Assembly (NCBI GenBank): GCA_031841125.1
Contig: JAJSSI010000012.1
Coordinates: forward strand, 496,001-560,000
Length of the DNA: 64,000 nucleotides
From: Acanthococcus lagerstroemiae
Taxonomy: Eukaryota; Arthropoda; Insecta; Hemiptera; Eriococcidae
Reading direction: 5' to 3'
Shown: piece by piece, positions 44,231 to 56,800 of the stretch
How the letters are laid out: each line of letters begins with the position of its first letter
How positions within the stretch are numbered: the first letter of the stretch is position 1
The notes under the pieces: model-generated
The model's database searches: none
What the model was told of the DNA's origin: nothing
The model's input: only the letters and a program-made list of their open reading frames with translations
Made by a program: the position numbers and the translations under genes

Positions 44231-44302
44231 AAATTTAAAGGCCAATATTCTGAAACTTTTTTTTTGTCAATCTGTACTGCATTCGCGCGACAGTAATAAC
44301 GT

Positions 44303-44505
44303 ATGAAACTAAGGCGCGTTCTTCTTCTTCAGTGGATATGTGGCGGTGGGTTGTACAGCGCGAGTAATAAATTGAAGAGTCATTGTTACGTGCCAAACGA
44401 TAAACTGTTTATTGTTACTTTCTGCTGCTTGTTCGTCTGCCTGTTTTCTCCTCTCTCGCCTGGCACCTCTCACAACCCTCTCACGCCACAATACTCCCCC
44501 TCTTA
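44303..44505 (-). repeat. Possible decayed LTR
   Basis: On the minus strand a purine tract (AAGAGGGGGAG) precedes about 200 bases containing AATAAA, the layout of a retroelement 3' end. There is no partner LTR or adjoining pol frame, so this is tentative. Positions 44506-44934 show nothing recognisable. Confidence 0.3.
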
Positions 44506-45040
44506 AGAGTGGAACTCGCACATTTTACAATACAAAATCGAAAATACAAAAAAACTTTTGAACAAGATAATTGGTTTTACATATTTGATATACTTAAAAA
44601 TTAATGGTAACTATAATTTACTAGATTTGTAACATCATTTAGGCTTTAATCACGTCGACAAGTATTACTACAAAACGCGATGCGTTACATATACGAGATA
44701 GTGGCAAGTCAATAGGAAAATACACATGGAAAAATGATCGCATGTGACGAAAAAAATAACTACGAATAAATGATATTACATACAAGGTAGGAGAACGAGG
44801 TACATAATCAGTTAGCAGACGGAAAAATGCACTCGGCGAAATTATAAATACCACAAGAGAAATAACATTTACAACAAAACTTATTCATTGCGTCGTCAAA
44901 TGAAGATTGGATACATAAAAGTTTAAACTAATACTACAGGGTAGCCCAAAAGTCAGTTGACGTTTTTGCACATAGTGAAAAAGTGCGGTTTACTGATTTG
45001 CATGCATGCGAAATAAAAGAAACGTGATTACAAAATCGCT

Positions 45041-46112
45041 TTAATTTTTAAAATGTTCAAAATAATGGCCATTGTTGGCAAGGCACAAGTTTACACGTTC
45101 TGTAACATGATTTGTGATCCGTTTGATCAACTCCTGGTCTTCATTCAGCTCCTCAAAAGCCCCCTCAATGAGCCCCCCTAACTGCGCTAATGATTTAGGC
45201 TTCGTAGCGTATACCTTTTCTTTAATGATTCCCCAAATTGCAAAATCCATGGGTGTCAAATCGCAGGACCGGGCTGGCCACTCCCAAGTGCCACGACGAC
45301 CTAACCACTCCTCAAAGTGCTCCCCTAACCGAGCGCGAACAGAGAGAGCGTAATGAGGAGGTGCTCCATCTTGCATCCAGATGATGTCCTCATATGGTTG
45401 GTACACATCAGAATTCTGTAATTCTGGTATGACGGCCTCCGTGAGCATGTTTTCGTACATAACACCAGTCACAGTACCATGAAAAAAATATGGGCCAATG
45501 ATGCCATGGGAGGAGATGCCGGCCCACACATTGTGCCCAGGCGCATTCAGTTCCTGTTGGACAATAAGGTGCGGATTGGTATCTAACCAGTAAACAGAAT
45601 TGTGCCGGTTGACTAGCCCGTTCATTTTGAAAGATGCTTCGTCGGTCCACAGAATCTGGTCTGGCAGTGTCGGATTGGCTGCCAAACGCACAAGGAACTC
45701 TTCGTCGGTCAAAATCATCTTCATTTAGCGCATGCAGAAGCCGAGGCCGATACGCTTTGAACTTCAGGGTTTTCATTAGACGTTGTAACGAACTTTGTGG
45801 GATATGAAGCTGTAATGCCGCACGTCGTTACGAAGTTGATGGAGCTTCAACGAAATGTTCGGCTACCCTCTGCAAGTTCTCTGGTAACACACTGGTGCGT
45901 GGTCGTCCTGCTCGAACACGGTCTGCCACCAAACTGGTTTTGTGGAATCTGGTGAACAGTTTCCAACAATTTTGACGTGTTGGTAATTGGGTATTCGGAA
46001 ACTTTTGCACGAATTCTTGACATACCAACTGATGATTGTGATCGAACTTAATCCAATTCTCAACAATGAACGTACGCTGGGAAGTCGTAAACTTTGCCAT
46101 TGCGGTTAACAA
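45041..46112 (-). pseudogene. mariner-type transposase, broken
   Basis: The N-terminus (from 46112, ATG at 46097 or upstream) carries the helix-turn-helix region (FTTSQRTFIVENWIKF… then NCWKLFTRF). The frame meets TAA at 45828-45830 and changes frame near 45695. The catalytic part follows: ILWTDEASF (first Asp), WMQDGAPPHYA (second Asp) and CDLTPMDFAIWG (third Asp). By my count 40 residues separate the second Asp from the last Asp of CDLTPMD, so assignment to the classic DD34D group is unsafe. One stop plus one frameshift make this copy inactive. Confidence 0.88.
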
Positions 46113-46132
46113 GTCACAAAATGCTAAGTTTC

Positions 46133-46288
46133 ACTTTGACACTTTCAAACTTTGAATTCGAACGAAACTGATAATGCAACTGAACCAAAAACTGATAACA
46201 TTGTAAACAGACTTTGACACTTTCAAACTTTGAATTCGAACGAAACTGATAATGCAACTGAACCAAAAACTGATAACAATGTAAACAG
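46133..46288. repeat. 78-bp tandem duplication in mariner 5' region
   Basis: 46133-46210 and 46211-46288 are near-identical direct copies. They lie between the transposase start and the right terminal repeat, where the promoter would be. Confidence 0.9.
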
Positions 46289-46453
46289 ACTTTCAAGTGA
46301 TTACACACGGGCTCCAAACCGCTCCGGAGTTCGTGCATTCGCTCCAGGGTTTGTAATTAGAGTTGTAACACCACGAGCGCTAATGTTGGTAAGCATCAAC
46401 TGACTTTTTGGGCCACCTTGGACAGCGTCAACTGACTTTTGGGCCACCCTGTA

Positions 46454-47563
46454 CACCACTGAACTACAATAACATACACTGGAACGCGTACGCTGCGATG
46501 TTACCCGAGCGAGTGTGTGAAACAGAGACACAACAATCGTACAATATTTTCTTCTTTATCTTACACGTTGAGCGATATGTCGGTACTCGGTACAGTGTAT
46601 AATTGTGTATATTCTGCAAATATTAGATATTTTTTCAAAAATTTTCTTGAATAAATTGCTGTTCGGAATACTGAGCATTATTTTTAAAAGTGCGTCGAAT
46701 TGTAGAAAGATTTTCTGTCCAATTTATGCGCCTGAAAATGATTCCTCCAACAAATACAGTACATATGTATATAGATGTAGTCATTTTTTTACCAACCACT
46801 TTTTTCGTTTTATTTTTTTACAGATAAGAATAATTAAAACTGTATAATGTGTAAAATAGTTCAGAGGTGATTTTTATACATTAAGAAGTTGGAGAAAGAA
46901 TTCAAGGTAATAATTTCCCAGTATGCACATGCACAAATATAAAGAAATACCAAAAAAAATTTAAAGATGGTAACTAATGATTATCCGTCAAGGAATACCT
47001 AATGAACAAATGAATAAATTACTTATAAATTTGAGGAAAAGGTTTGGAATAGAGGAGAGAGAATGAAAGATTTTATAAATTATTAAATAATAAACGTGAA
47101 TCAATTCAGTGTTGAGAGGAAAGTGTCAGCAGGGGAAGAGACAATAAAAGACTAGTGTTCAGTGAATATTAATGTTGTCGCTTCTTATCAGCAGTTGAGT
47201 CTTAGAGACATTGGCATGGAATGGTAATTCGAATGCAAATGCTTCATGAACCTCTTACTGTAAATAAATAATGCTCCTCTTATGGCTTGTAACCGCATAG
47301 TGGGCATATTGTCTTTAAGAACTGAAACACATGATGTGAAAATCAACTCGTCAATTCCTTCCATGAAAAAAAATCTTATTAACATACAGAATAAAGAAGA
47401 ATATCGTTATCGAAAAAAAATCTACATGAAAAAGTAAAAATAGAAATTGGAAAATATATATTGTAATAATATGACAAAAATGTTGCCTTAATGTACAAAA
47501 CATATAGAATATAAGTCCGATTTAAAAAAAAAAAAAAAAAAAACTACAGGGAAAATAAAAATA
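46454..47563. other. Unassigned stretch
   Basis: AT-rich DNA with an A run at 47526-47542 and no gene, terminal repeat or RNA recognised. The lower part may be the degraded 3' region of the P pseudogene that follows. Confidence 0.4.
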
Positions 47564-48610
47564 TTAGGTATTGGAAAATAATGTTACGTGACGAAGATGT
47601 TGCCGCAAGTGTGACTGGAAACCTAGGAAATCCTGCGTGGCTTTCTTGCACTGCGTATATATTCGAAGTAGTAGATAATTTAACGCTATAAAATTCAGCA
47701 TTCTCATTTCATGGGACTCACCATTTGAGGTATCAAAAACGGGATGATTTAATTTCTGCAGTGTATTGGACATTATGAAATGTCGTCGAACATTTGCAAT
47801 TACACTTCGCCTAATATTTCTGGCCATGTTGGTACCTACTGACCGCTGATATAACTTCTCTGTTTCGGTTACAACATCCATAGCCAAGTTTGACACGAAT
47901 AGGAGCCCACCACGATTTTTGAGGTAAGTGAAAGCACTTACATCATATTTGCCAGTATATGTGTAGTCAAGTTGCAGATTATTGTTAAGTAAACAAGCTT
48001 CACATTCTGAGCACAAATATTTCTCGAAGTACTTCTTCACAATACTTCCTGCTACAAAATAGAGTGCATTATCTCGAAAATGAATCAAACTGATATTACC
48101 CTCATATGCAGATAAAAGTCCAATTTCTTTAGCATATATGTCGTCAATTCTCTCTTCCTCCGCAATACCCTTCTCATTATGAACATTGTTTTCATGAAGG
48201 CTGTTCACTCGTCCATTCTTATCACGCTGACAAGAAGTGCCAAAAGAAAATATTCCAAAATAATGCTCGCTTTCTTTATCATTCGCACAGTTCGAATTTT
48301 TAGTGGGTGTAATCGAATTCCGAAATAACATTTTTCTCAAAATCCAGGAGAGCTGCAAGGCGTGTGGATTGTTATTCTGTCCAGTACGACTACGGATACA
48401 TGAAAAGGTTAACTCTCCATGATCTTATGAAGTCTTGTACGCTAGAAAATACTCCAAAGGATGTTCCTTTTGTAATAGATCCAGTGCTAAGAGAGTAAAA
48501 CTGAATGTATTCAAATAAAATCCCAACGCGAAGGTTTTCCTTCTATGACTAAGCAACGGTATACCATCGCATTGCAAAGTTTTTATATAAGTGCGAACGT
48601 CTGAAAAAAA
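47564..48610 (-). pseudogene. P-element transposase C-terminal pseudogene
   Basis: From about 48610 the minus strand shows the catalytic C-terminal half of a P/THAP9-type transposase. Landmarks are RRKTFALGFYLN, then DHGELTFSCIRSRTGQNNNP, the known QDHLE(x)FS..RxRGGxNNNP block. An in-frame TAA stands where Gln is expected (about 48427). The frame then stays open to 47564 with FRDNALYFVAGSIVKKY, a Cys pair (CSECEACLL) and FTYLKNRGGLLFVS. No terminal repeats were identified. Confidence 0.8.
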
Positions 48611-48644
48611 AGCTATCCATGTTTGACGGTTATTTAAACGTATA

Positions 48645-49125
48645 GTTCGTAAGCAGGTTTCAGTCGGTCAATCAAAATAGTGTCTTCCCTGTCTTGAAAC
48701 TGTAACTTGTAAAATTTTGGGAAACGCTGAAACACATGGAATGGGCCTTTGTACGGCGGCTCGAGAGGCTTTCTAACCCTGTCAACACGAACAAAAACTT
48801 TATCTACACTCTCTCAGTCTTTATGAACAAAAATCTTACCTTTTTCCTTACTGATATGCAACTGAGGACGAAGTCTTCTGAAAGCATTTTGTAGTTGACG
48901 CACATAGAGATATGCATCTTGAACTTCTCCATTTCTATAAAATTCGCCCGGCAACCTGATTGTTGCTCTCATTAACATCTCGGCGCATGATACCGCAGAA
49001 TCGTCTTGCGGCGCTGCTTACAACTCAAGTAAAACGACCAGTAAATCGATTGTCCAACGGTTTCCTCTGCACTTTAGAGCTGCCTTCAATCTGCGATGAA
49101 CATTTTCGATGGCTCCATTACTCAG
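48645..49125 (-). pseudogene. pol: Ty3/Gypsy integrase C-terminal fragment
   Basis: The minus strand encodes SNGAIENVHRRLKAALKC (end of the integrase core with its Glu), then CAEMLMRATIRLPGEFYRNG, and finally PYKGPFHVFQRFPKFYKLQF with IDRLKPAYEL, the typical Gypsy integrase tail. At least two in-frame stops interrupt it (about 49018 and near 48810). No LTR or other pol domain is attached. The low-complexity A-rich stretch at 49200-49255 follows upstream. Confidence 0.8.
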
Positions 49126-50272
49126 GATGTGTACTAGAAGAATGAAATGAAAAAGGATGCCATTTACTTGCCATGGACTTGCCATTTTCCCCATTTGACA
49201 AGGAAAAAAAAAAACAAAAAAAAAAAACAAAAAAACACAAAAAAAAACAACCACACCCAGTTTGTTGTTTCCCAGATATGTACGGTGTAATTTTTCCAGT
49301 TTCGCTCAGGACTACATTTCAATAATAGAATACATAACACGGCCTCATCAATCAGCAAATTCATTATTATAATATGAGATAATGCTTATACAAACAACTT
49401 AGGTATGACAGTAACTTTCTTCAAGAGTCGAACTCTGTACTGAACTAGATTTCAATAATAGGCAGTGTTACCAGATTACAAATGTCAGTAGGAGCTAGAT
49501 TTCTCATTCGAAAGAGCTAAAAAGGGCTGAATTTCTTTCTGGAAAGAGCTAGAAAAGTGCTAGATATTTTCCCTAAAAAGAGCTAGAAAGAGCTAAAATT
49601 TCCTGAAAAGAGCCAGAAAAGAGCTACATTTTTTCTTGGAAGGGATACAAAACACTAAAAATACTTTTTTCAAAAATTTAATTGCAGAAAAGAGCAAAAT
49701 AACTAATAACAGCAAAGTAGTTGTGAATGAATAAGTACCTAACAAAAACGACATAAGATATAAGTAATAAGAAACCTAAAGATAAGTGTAACTCACAAAT
49801 ATCACCAGTTATTATGCTGAATACTTATAAGTAATGAAATAATGATGGAAATTCAAACAGAACTTCATCAAAAACTAGAGAATCACAGCAAATTATTTGA
49901 AGATATAAGTATACAGTATAAACAGTAGTTACTTATAATGAAATGATTGAATTTTCTAAAAATTAAATTCATCAATAACTAGAAACTCACAGCAAAATAT
50001 TTAAAGGTACATATTATTTTATGCACATTATTAGAGATCATTTTATGACTTAATAATAGTAATAATATTAGAATAATTGGACATACCTATCACCTAGGTA
50101 CTTATTATGAATTATTAGAAAAAGTCATCTGCATCATCTTCATTTTCGCAGTCAAAATTTAAAGTAATAGTATTATTTTTATCATCACATTCAAAATGTA
50201 AAGTAATATTATTATTATTTAAATTGTTCGCTCCTTCATTTTTCACAATGTATTTCTCACTTGTACTTATCT

Positions 50273-52498
50273 TTAGAAGAACATGTTCGGGAAGATCATA
50301 ATTGTAACAGTTTTTTTTTTCAAACGCAAACCATACTTTACTAGTAACATCCCCTTCATAAGTGGTAATTTCATTCGGTTTCGCTTTTTAGTTTTAACCA
50401 CATTCATTTGGCTAAAAACTCGTTCAACGTCAGCGTTGCTCAATGGGAGGGACAACAGAGTGAACACGAAATCGGCTAACTCACAATAGGGGTGCGAACT
50501 GGCTGAATCAGCAAAATCATATACTTCGAACCAGAATCCCAAACTATCATCCTTCTCAATCCATTGTACGTTTGTCAAATTCGTCCATTGTGTTTCGATC
50601 TTACTCGCAGTAGATGGTTTGAGATTGAATGCCGTCATAATTTCCTCATTCATGATGGCAGGCTTGATAACGCGTAACGCATTTTTGACGGTACATTCTT
50701 TCAAAATGTTTAAAATCCACTGACTTTTTGGTAATCTTCTTCTGAGTTCTTCGATAAGTTTGAAGAGAAATGCCATACACCTATTTCGGACATCTTCAGC
50801 ATCACCAGTACCAAGTTTCTGCAATTCCGTTTCAAATAGAAAGCCAAAATGAGGATTTGGATCTCTGAACGACTGCAAGTCCGGCTCCGTTAAAATATCA
50901 CATCGGGCGCTTCTGTTAATTGCTAAGTTAGTGACAGGCTGAATGATTCAAGTAAGATCGTCGAGTAGCAGAAATGAATCATTATTCGATTCAAATGCTT
51001 TGTTAGTTGCATAAATGGGTTCTAATACTTTTTTTTAAAATAACAAATAACAGTAAATGTTTTTGTCGGTAAACATAGCATGCAATTGATTGGCAGTGTA
51101 GCATTTCTTGGAAGTTTTCACTAACAGAAAATGTTTTTGCAGCGTGTAGAATTGATCAAGAATTCGGTCGATCGCGACGTATATGGACAGCCAGCGGACA
51201 TTACATACCTGCGTTATCTTTAGAGGCTCTTTGGCATTTAATGACGCGTACAACTCCTTGTAAGTGAGTTACCGGATCGACGAGTGACAAAACCAATTAT
51301 AGGTTTCCCGAACCAAAAATTCTAACGACGACGGCATCTCTTGACATGCAGCACTAACTGACAGTTGTACCCCATGGCAGGGACAGGGGATCAAGATCAG
51401 CTTTTTATTCCATTTCTTTTCCAACAACACGTGAACTCCTCCTTCTCTGCCAACCATGACCGATGCGTTGTCTGTTCCTATTCCCACGCAGTTATTCGGA
51501 TCCAGTTTTACTTGACAGATGTGTAAGTCAATCACATCAACAATAGTCTGGGCCTTTCCATCTCTCAACTGAACCAATCCCAAAAATGTTGAGATGATTC
51601 TCCTCTCTTTGCGTGATACATAACGTACGACCAGGCCAAGCATTTTCAGAACAGCAACATCAGTACTTTCATCTATTATTATACTAAATGGGAAATTTCC
51701 GATATCTTCAACTAATTGTTTCAGAAAATGAGGAGCTAAAACATTAATAATTATTGCAGCACATTTCCTGCGTTTTAAACGAAGAGCGGAACCTGTACTA
51801 TCCAGGAACCTGTTCTGTATCAACTGGGTAAGATGGTCAATCGTGAGTACCAAACAATGCTCTGCTATGAAAAGCGAAAGACTTCCCTCCGCTTTGGAAA
51901 CAGCCTATTTAAATTGTTTTTTCTTAGCAATCGCAATTGAATCCTGTATGAATGACAAAACTCAGTGTTAGTAATGATTGTGTAAATTAATGAAAATTTA
52001 TAGGGTTGGAGCATTCAGTTTGACAAACCTGTATTGAAAGTTGTGCTCGAGATACCAGGTCGAAATCTTTTCTATATTCATCGTGCATTCTATTCTTTAA
52101 ATGTCGTTCCAAATTACATCTCTTAGAAATCAGCTCCCTCTTGCACCACTTGCAATACGCTTTCTTCGGATCTTTGAGAACAGGAGCGAGCCACTGCCTG
52201 AATGCTGGGATTTGCTCCCATTGGCGGCAGTAAGTCTGCGAGTACACTACTTTTGGTTTCGAGAGACGACATGTATTCGTAGTCATAGTTTTCTTTTTCC
52301 CTTCCTCAGTGTCATACTTATCGTTATCTTCATCACTGGGATTATTGCTGTCACTGTCGCTTTCTCCAGAGCTGGACTCAACTGAAATGTATTAATGTAT
52401 ATCTATATCAGTACCTATTCAGCATTCATGCGACTCATCGAATCGAGTTACAACGCGAATAAAACATTAAACATACCTGCTTTTCTTTTTGAAGCCAT
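50273..52498 (-). pseudogene. hAT transposase with BED finger, multiple stops
   Basis: Three exons fit: 52477-52498, 52029-52381 and 51943 to about 50273. Exon 2 carries an acidic Ser-rich start and a BED zinc finger (CKWCKRELISKRCNLERHLK..H). Exon 3 has the hAT RNase-H-like core (FPFSIIIDESTD, GIGTDNASVM, CPCHGVQLS) and the C-terminal dimerisation block (ADFVFTLLSLPLSNADVERVFSQ). All of exon 3 stays in one frame but has at least four stops (near 51906, 51269, 51035 and 50948). This is the pattern of a dead copy accumulating point mutations. Confidence 0.85.
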
Positions 52499-52745
52499 CA
52501 AACCATGGGTTATTCCGTTATTCGTGGCTTTGTTTCCGAAGAAAATCCGAAAATGATAGTGAATTGATAACTGGATTATCAGAATAAATATTAAATTATT
52601 AATAAAACTTTTCAATTTCCTCTTCCCTCAACAATTTCAACATGCTATCAGAATTCAGAACCCATATTCTTTCTTCCTGATTCGTGATAACGTGATATCA
52701 TGAATTGAAATAATCGATTTTGAGTGACGTCACATTAGTGAGTTA

Positions 52746-53028
52746 CTGTTAGCAAAAGTACCGGTCTAGTTTCGTACGAGCACATTGACTTCTGTAAGAA
52801 AAACACACGGAGCGAAGATCATTATGTTACTACCTGAGAATAAGAAATTTGTTAAAAACCAAAAGTATATATTTTTAATCCAGAAGGTTCTTAGCATTCG
52901 CTAATAAACTTCTGTTTTTTAACAAATTTCTTATTCTCAGGTAGTAACCTAATGATCTTGGCTCCGTGTGTTTTTCTTATGGGAGTCAATACGCACGTAC
53001 GAAACAAAACGGGTATTTTTGCTAACAG
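52746..53028. mobile_element. 283-bp palindromic MITE with TA duplication
   Basis: Arms of about 112 bases, starting CTGTTAGCAAAAGTACCGG and its diverged inverted partner, flank a short centre. TA lies at both sides (52744-52745 and 53029-53030). It has no coding capacity. It ends 17 bases before the P element, so both lie in the former 5' end of the hAT element. Confidence 0.85.
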
Positions 53029-53045
53029 TAACCGAGTACTGTAAC

Positions 53046-53077
53046 CTTCGACCATACATATTACATGGACTGCTAAT
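53046..53077. repeat. Left terminal inverted repeat of the P element
   Basis: Thirty-two bases matching the reverse complement of 58511-58542. The first fifteen differ from the short P element tip (38642) at only two positions (CTTCGACCATACATA against CTTTGACTATACATA), so the families are related. Confidence 0.92.
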
Positions 53078-53161
53078 ACTGATAAGAATTTGAAGCCAAA
53101 CATTGCAGTCGGCCACTTGTGAAAAAGCGTACCTTCATTTGGTATCTTTGATTTACGTTGG

Positions 53162-53185
53162 AACCTTCGACCATGGTCGAAGGTT
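53162..53185. promoter_or_regulatory. 24-bp perfect palindrome built from the TIR tip
   Basis: The sequence is a perfect palindrome centred on ACCATGGT whose halves contain CTTCGACCAT, the first ten bases of the element. It lies about 117 bases inside the left end, downstream of the gene. It may be a binding site for the element's DNA-binding domain or a relic of an aberrant self-insertion. Confidence 0.6.
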
Positions 53186-53836
53186 GGAACTGGGAAGAAA
53201 TTTTTAATTTTAAGTGAAGGTGAAAATTAATAACATTCTTAAAATAATTGCAATCGAATTTCGTCCGTTTTGTACTACATTAATAATTTATCCTTCATCT
53301 GAATTATAAGTACTCCTAATGTAGATTCTTGTGAAAATGTATTTTCCTCACTCAATGGGGACAAAGATGAATATTGATACTGGCAAGTACAAGATTCTTG
53401 AAGTAGCTGAGATTAATGAAGTACGACTGCACTGTAAGATTACAATACCTAAGTTATTACTGTATGAAGGACTGAAGGTAATATTACGTACTAATCAAGT
53501 TCCTTTCCGTTTCTCTGTAGGTTGAAGTTATCATCATCAATACTCTTAAGAGGAAAATACGCTACGTCTCTCAAGAATTTTCAGCATTATGGGTTTGCCT
53601 CGATATGAAGTACGTGCTATCTTAGTATGGCCGGTCAATCTATTAATGTACAATAGACCTACGTGTTGAAGTGATCTTGAATAATATAGGCAAGCTATTT
53701 TTCAAAGAGTTGTATTAGATACTTTTGTAGTTTCAGTTATTTTGCCTGCCTTCAAAGAATAGATATGTAAGTCGAAAGATGTATTTGTATTTCACACACA
53801 CTAAAAGAAAACAATAAGTACCGACATTAATTCGTT

Positions 53837-56800
53837 TTATTGGTGTAGAAAAATTGGTTGCTTCTTTGAAGAGTGTCTAATATCTTTCTCAACGGTCGAG
53901 ATTCTCTTGCAAGCATATCTGATTTTTAGTCGAATGTATAGCTGCATTATCAGGGTAACGGTGTGGGTATCCAATCGATGTGTAAAACCGCAATCTTCCA
54001 AGTGTTCGAGTATTTCCCATTCGACTTGCTCCATGTTCCTCGTGTTTGGGTGAAGAAGCTTTTCTTCGTTCATCCTGAATTGCTTCTCCACCTCAGAGCA
54101 CATTTCCACGATTATTTTCGCCGGGATCGTCAACTTTCCCCGATTCTTCAAATCAATCAGATCAGACGTATTTGTAGGATCTTTCAGTTTCATGATCTTT
54201 TCCAAAATAGCCATTTTTTTATCTTGAAGTTTCCTGACCAAGAACCCTGCCAAGTACGCGACGACATCCGCATCGTACTCCTCGTTTTTACTGAGGACTA
54301 TATTGTCAGAATTACCAATCTCGTCAAAGTCTCCATCAAAATCTTCGACGCGGACTGCGTCCAGTACGTCGTCACTGACAACTTCCGTGAATAGGCTACC
54401 GGCGCCACTCTTTCTTTTATTAATTGTTGAGGATACTGTAAGGATTTTGGTATCATCACTACTACAGTTGGAACCTGTAGATGTCCTTAATTCATGATGA
54501 ACAAGTAATCGCTTGAATGTTGATTTAAATTGTTCTGTGTTTGGGTTATTATTACAACCACCACGAGACCTTGCAGCCGAGAACCATGTCTCCAGATGGT
54601 CTTGACATAACTTATACGGCAGAAGGTATTTCAAACCGTAAGCTTGTAAGGACAGAAATAATGGAATTAAATTAGTCAACGAAACAATAAAGCCAAGGAA
54701 CCCGGTTTTCCTTCTGTGCTCAAGAGCCATTTTTCTTTCTCGCTTTTCCCAATGCAGGAATTTTCGTTCTTCGATATTGTCCTCCTTGATCTCCTCACCA
54801 TCATTTGCATCTGGCTCACCTCCGGTTTTCTTCTTGGCACGTTCCTTGGGAGGATTTTCAACTATTTTTAATCCGCGGATGTATTCCATCGCTTCGTCGC
54901 ACCATGCTTTACATTTAGGTAGGTTCTTCGAGCTGACTGGAACGTCATAAGCCACTTTTTTGGAAAATACACTTCGACAATTCAAGATGTCAAACATGTG
55001 ATCAAACTGAATACAATATTCGGCTGTGCCCTCACATGAAGCGAATTTTTCAAACCCTTTTTTCTTGGCATGTAGGAGGGCTGCTGCTACCGATGAACTG
55101 AGGGTTTGAGCTGCGAGTCTAACTCTCATTTTATTTTCTCGCCACTGTATGTGGCGCTTCGTCAGCCGAGGAGCACTATACAGTTCTCTTGTTTGATTCA
55201 AGTAGAACAATTCTTTGATATCTACAAATTTGATTCCTCTATTTTCCTTATCGACTAGAACATAATCACCGAGTGTATTCCGCACTAGTTTGAGGGCATG
55301 AGGTGGATCCAGGAAGAGGAACACTTTCTCGTCTTTATGACACGGACGCGGAAACCAAGGTCGGAAGTCGGGACCAAGTTCCAAATTCGCACCAAGTAGT
55401 TTGAAGCATGCTAAATTGGTAGATAAACCGTCGAATGTAACTGACCTAACAACTATATCCGCATCGTCTACAAGCTGTAGAGCCGTTTCCACTAAACGAC
55501 TCAGATTGTCTGCTTCTAAACTGTTCACCAGGAAGTAAGCAATTGGAAGCTTCCATTTGCCATTCAGGCAGACTAACATAAAGACCATCGCCTTTTTGGT
55601 AAGAGGTATTCTGTCAGAGTCGGAGTAACCAAAACCTAAATCTTCATAACCGTGATATTGTCCGTTTCGGTATGTTATTTCACTCCGAATGTCGATTTCG
55701 TCCATCATGAAACCGGCGATAATTCTAGTAGGAGAGTCCTTAGCTTTTGCCTTCAGTGCTGACAGCGCTTCCTGGCAAAATCCTGGTTCCCCATCAATTC
55801 GTGCATACCAGTTTCTAATAGTTGATGTGTGCGGCAACAGATACTGAAACTCCTCTCGAACATAATTATAGGATCGAGGGGAGTAAAAATGGAGCGTCAG
55901 CGCGAATTTCCGTAGTTCCTTACTGTATTTGGCCTTGGCAACCATTTTTTTGCGTATCACAAGTTGAAGTAATGTTTCTGGTAAATCATCCTGTGAAACA
56001 TGGAAATAAATCAATAGGATTCCGATAAATAAATCACCTTTTATTACATGATAAACTTCACAATTTCAGTGAACTTGAATATTCACCCACAGGGTGAGCA
56101 CAGATATTTCACCTTTTATAGGCTTCTTTGTAGGTAAGAAGGTGATTTTATTGGAGCTTATACTTGACATTTTGAAATATTAAAAAAAATTTAAATTATA
56201 GGTCACAGTTTGTCCCCACTCCACTTAAATATATACCCATCTAGGGTGAGCACAATACACCAGGTAGGTAGATTAAAACTTAGATTTAAGAGATATTTCA
56301 CTATTTGCAGGCTTCTTTGTAGGGAAGAAAGGGATTTTGTAGGCACGTATACTTGACATTTGAAATATTTATGAAAATCAAAATTGGAGAGAGGTACGTA
56401 CATGAAAACACAGATACTTTCGAGGATAAGTTTCAGGAACTCACGTTTAATGTACGAGCCACACCATCTGGAATCCGATATTCTTCCGGGCACTTCGAAC
56501 GCAAATGTTCAATCAGTTCTTTCATTGTTAGAACCTTCTCCCGCAGTCGACGATTGTCCTGTTGCAAACACCGAATCTTACGGACGCACTCGGCAACAGT
56601 TTCTTGACCGTATTTCAAGTTCAATCGAGCTCGGCGAGGAGACGCCATGTCAGGAGTACGTAATTTCATAAATGATGGTCGATCCCGGAGGTATGCTTTT
56701 AAAGATGGAGAACACGTCGAATCTGCATCTATACAAAGAATTTTACAATATTACTGTACACATCGCGCGCTAAACAGGCAAACGCAAATGAACAAAGTCA

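Larger units (their letters stand above)
44937..46451 (-). mobile_element. Tc1/mariner element
   Basis: Inverted ends CAGGGTAGCCCAAAAGTCAG (44937) and the matching reverse complement ending at 46451 are flanked by TA (44935-44936 and 46452-46453). Length is 1515 bp. The right end is preceded by a second, imperfect copy of the same terminus (about 46394-46420). One broken transposase gene fills the interior, and a 78-bp tandem duplication lies upstream of it. Confidence 0.93.

Noticed and set aside
49164..49364. Phe-rich minus-strand peptide
   Set aside because: It arises from an A-rich low-complexity run next to the Gypsy fragment.
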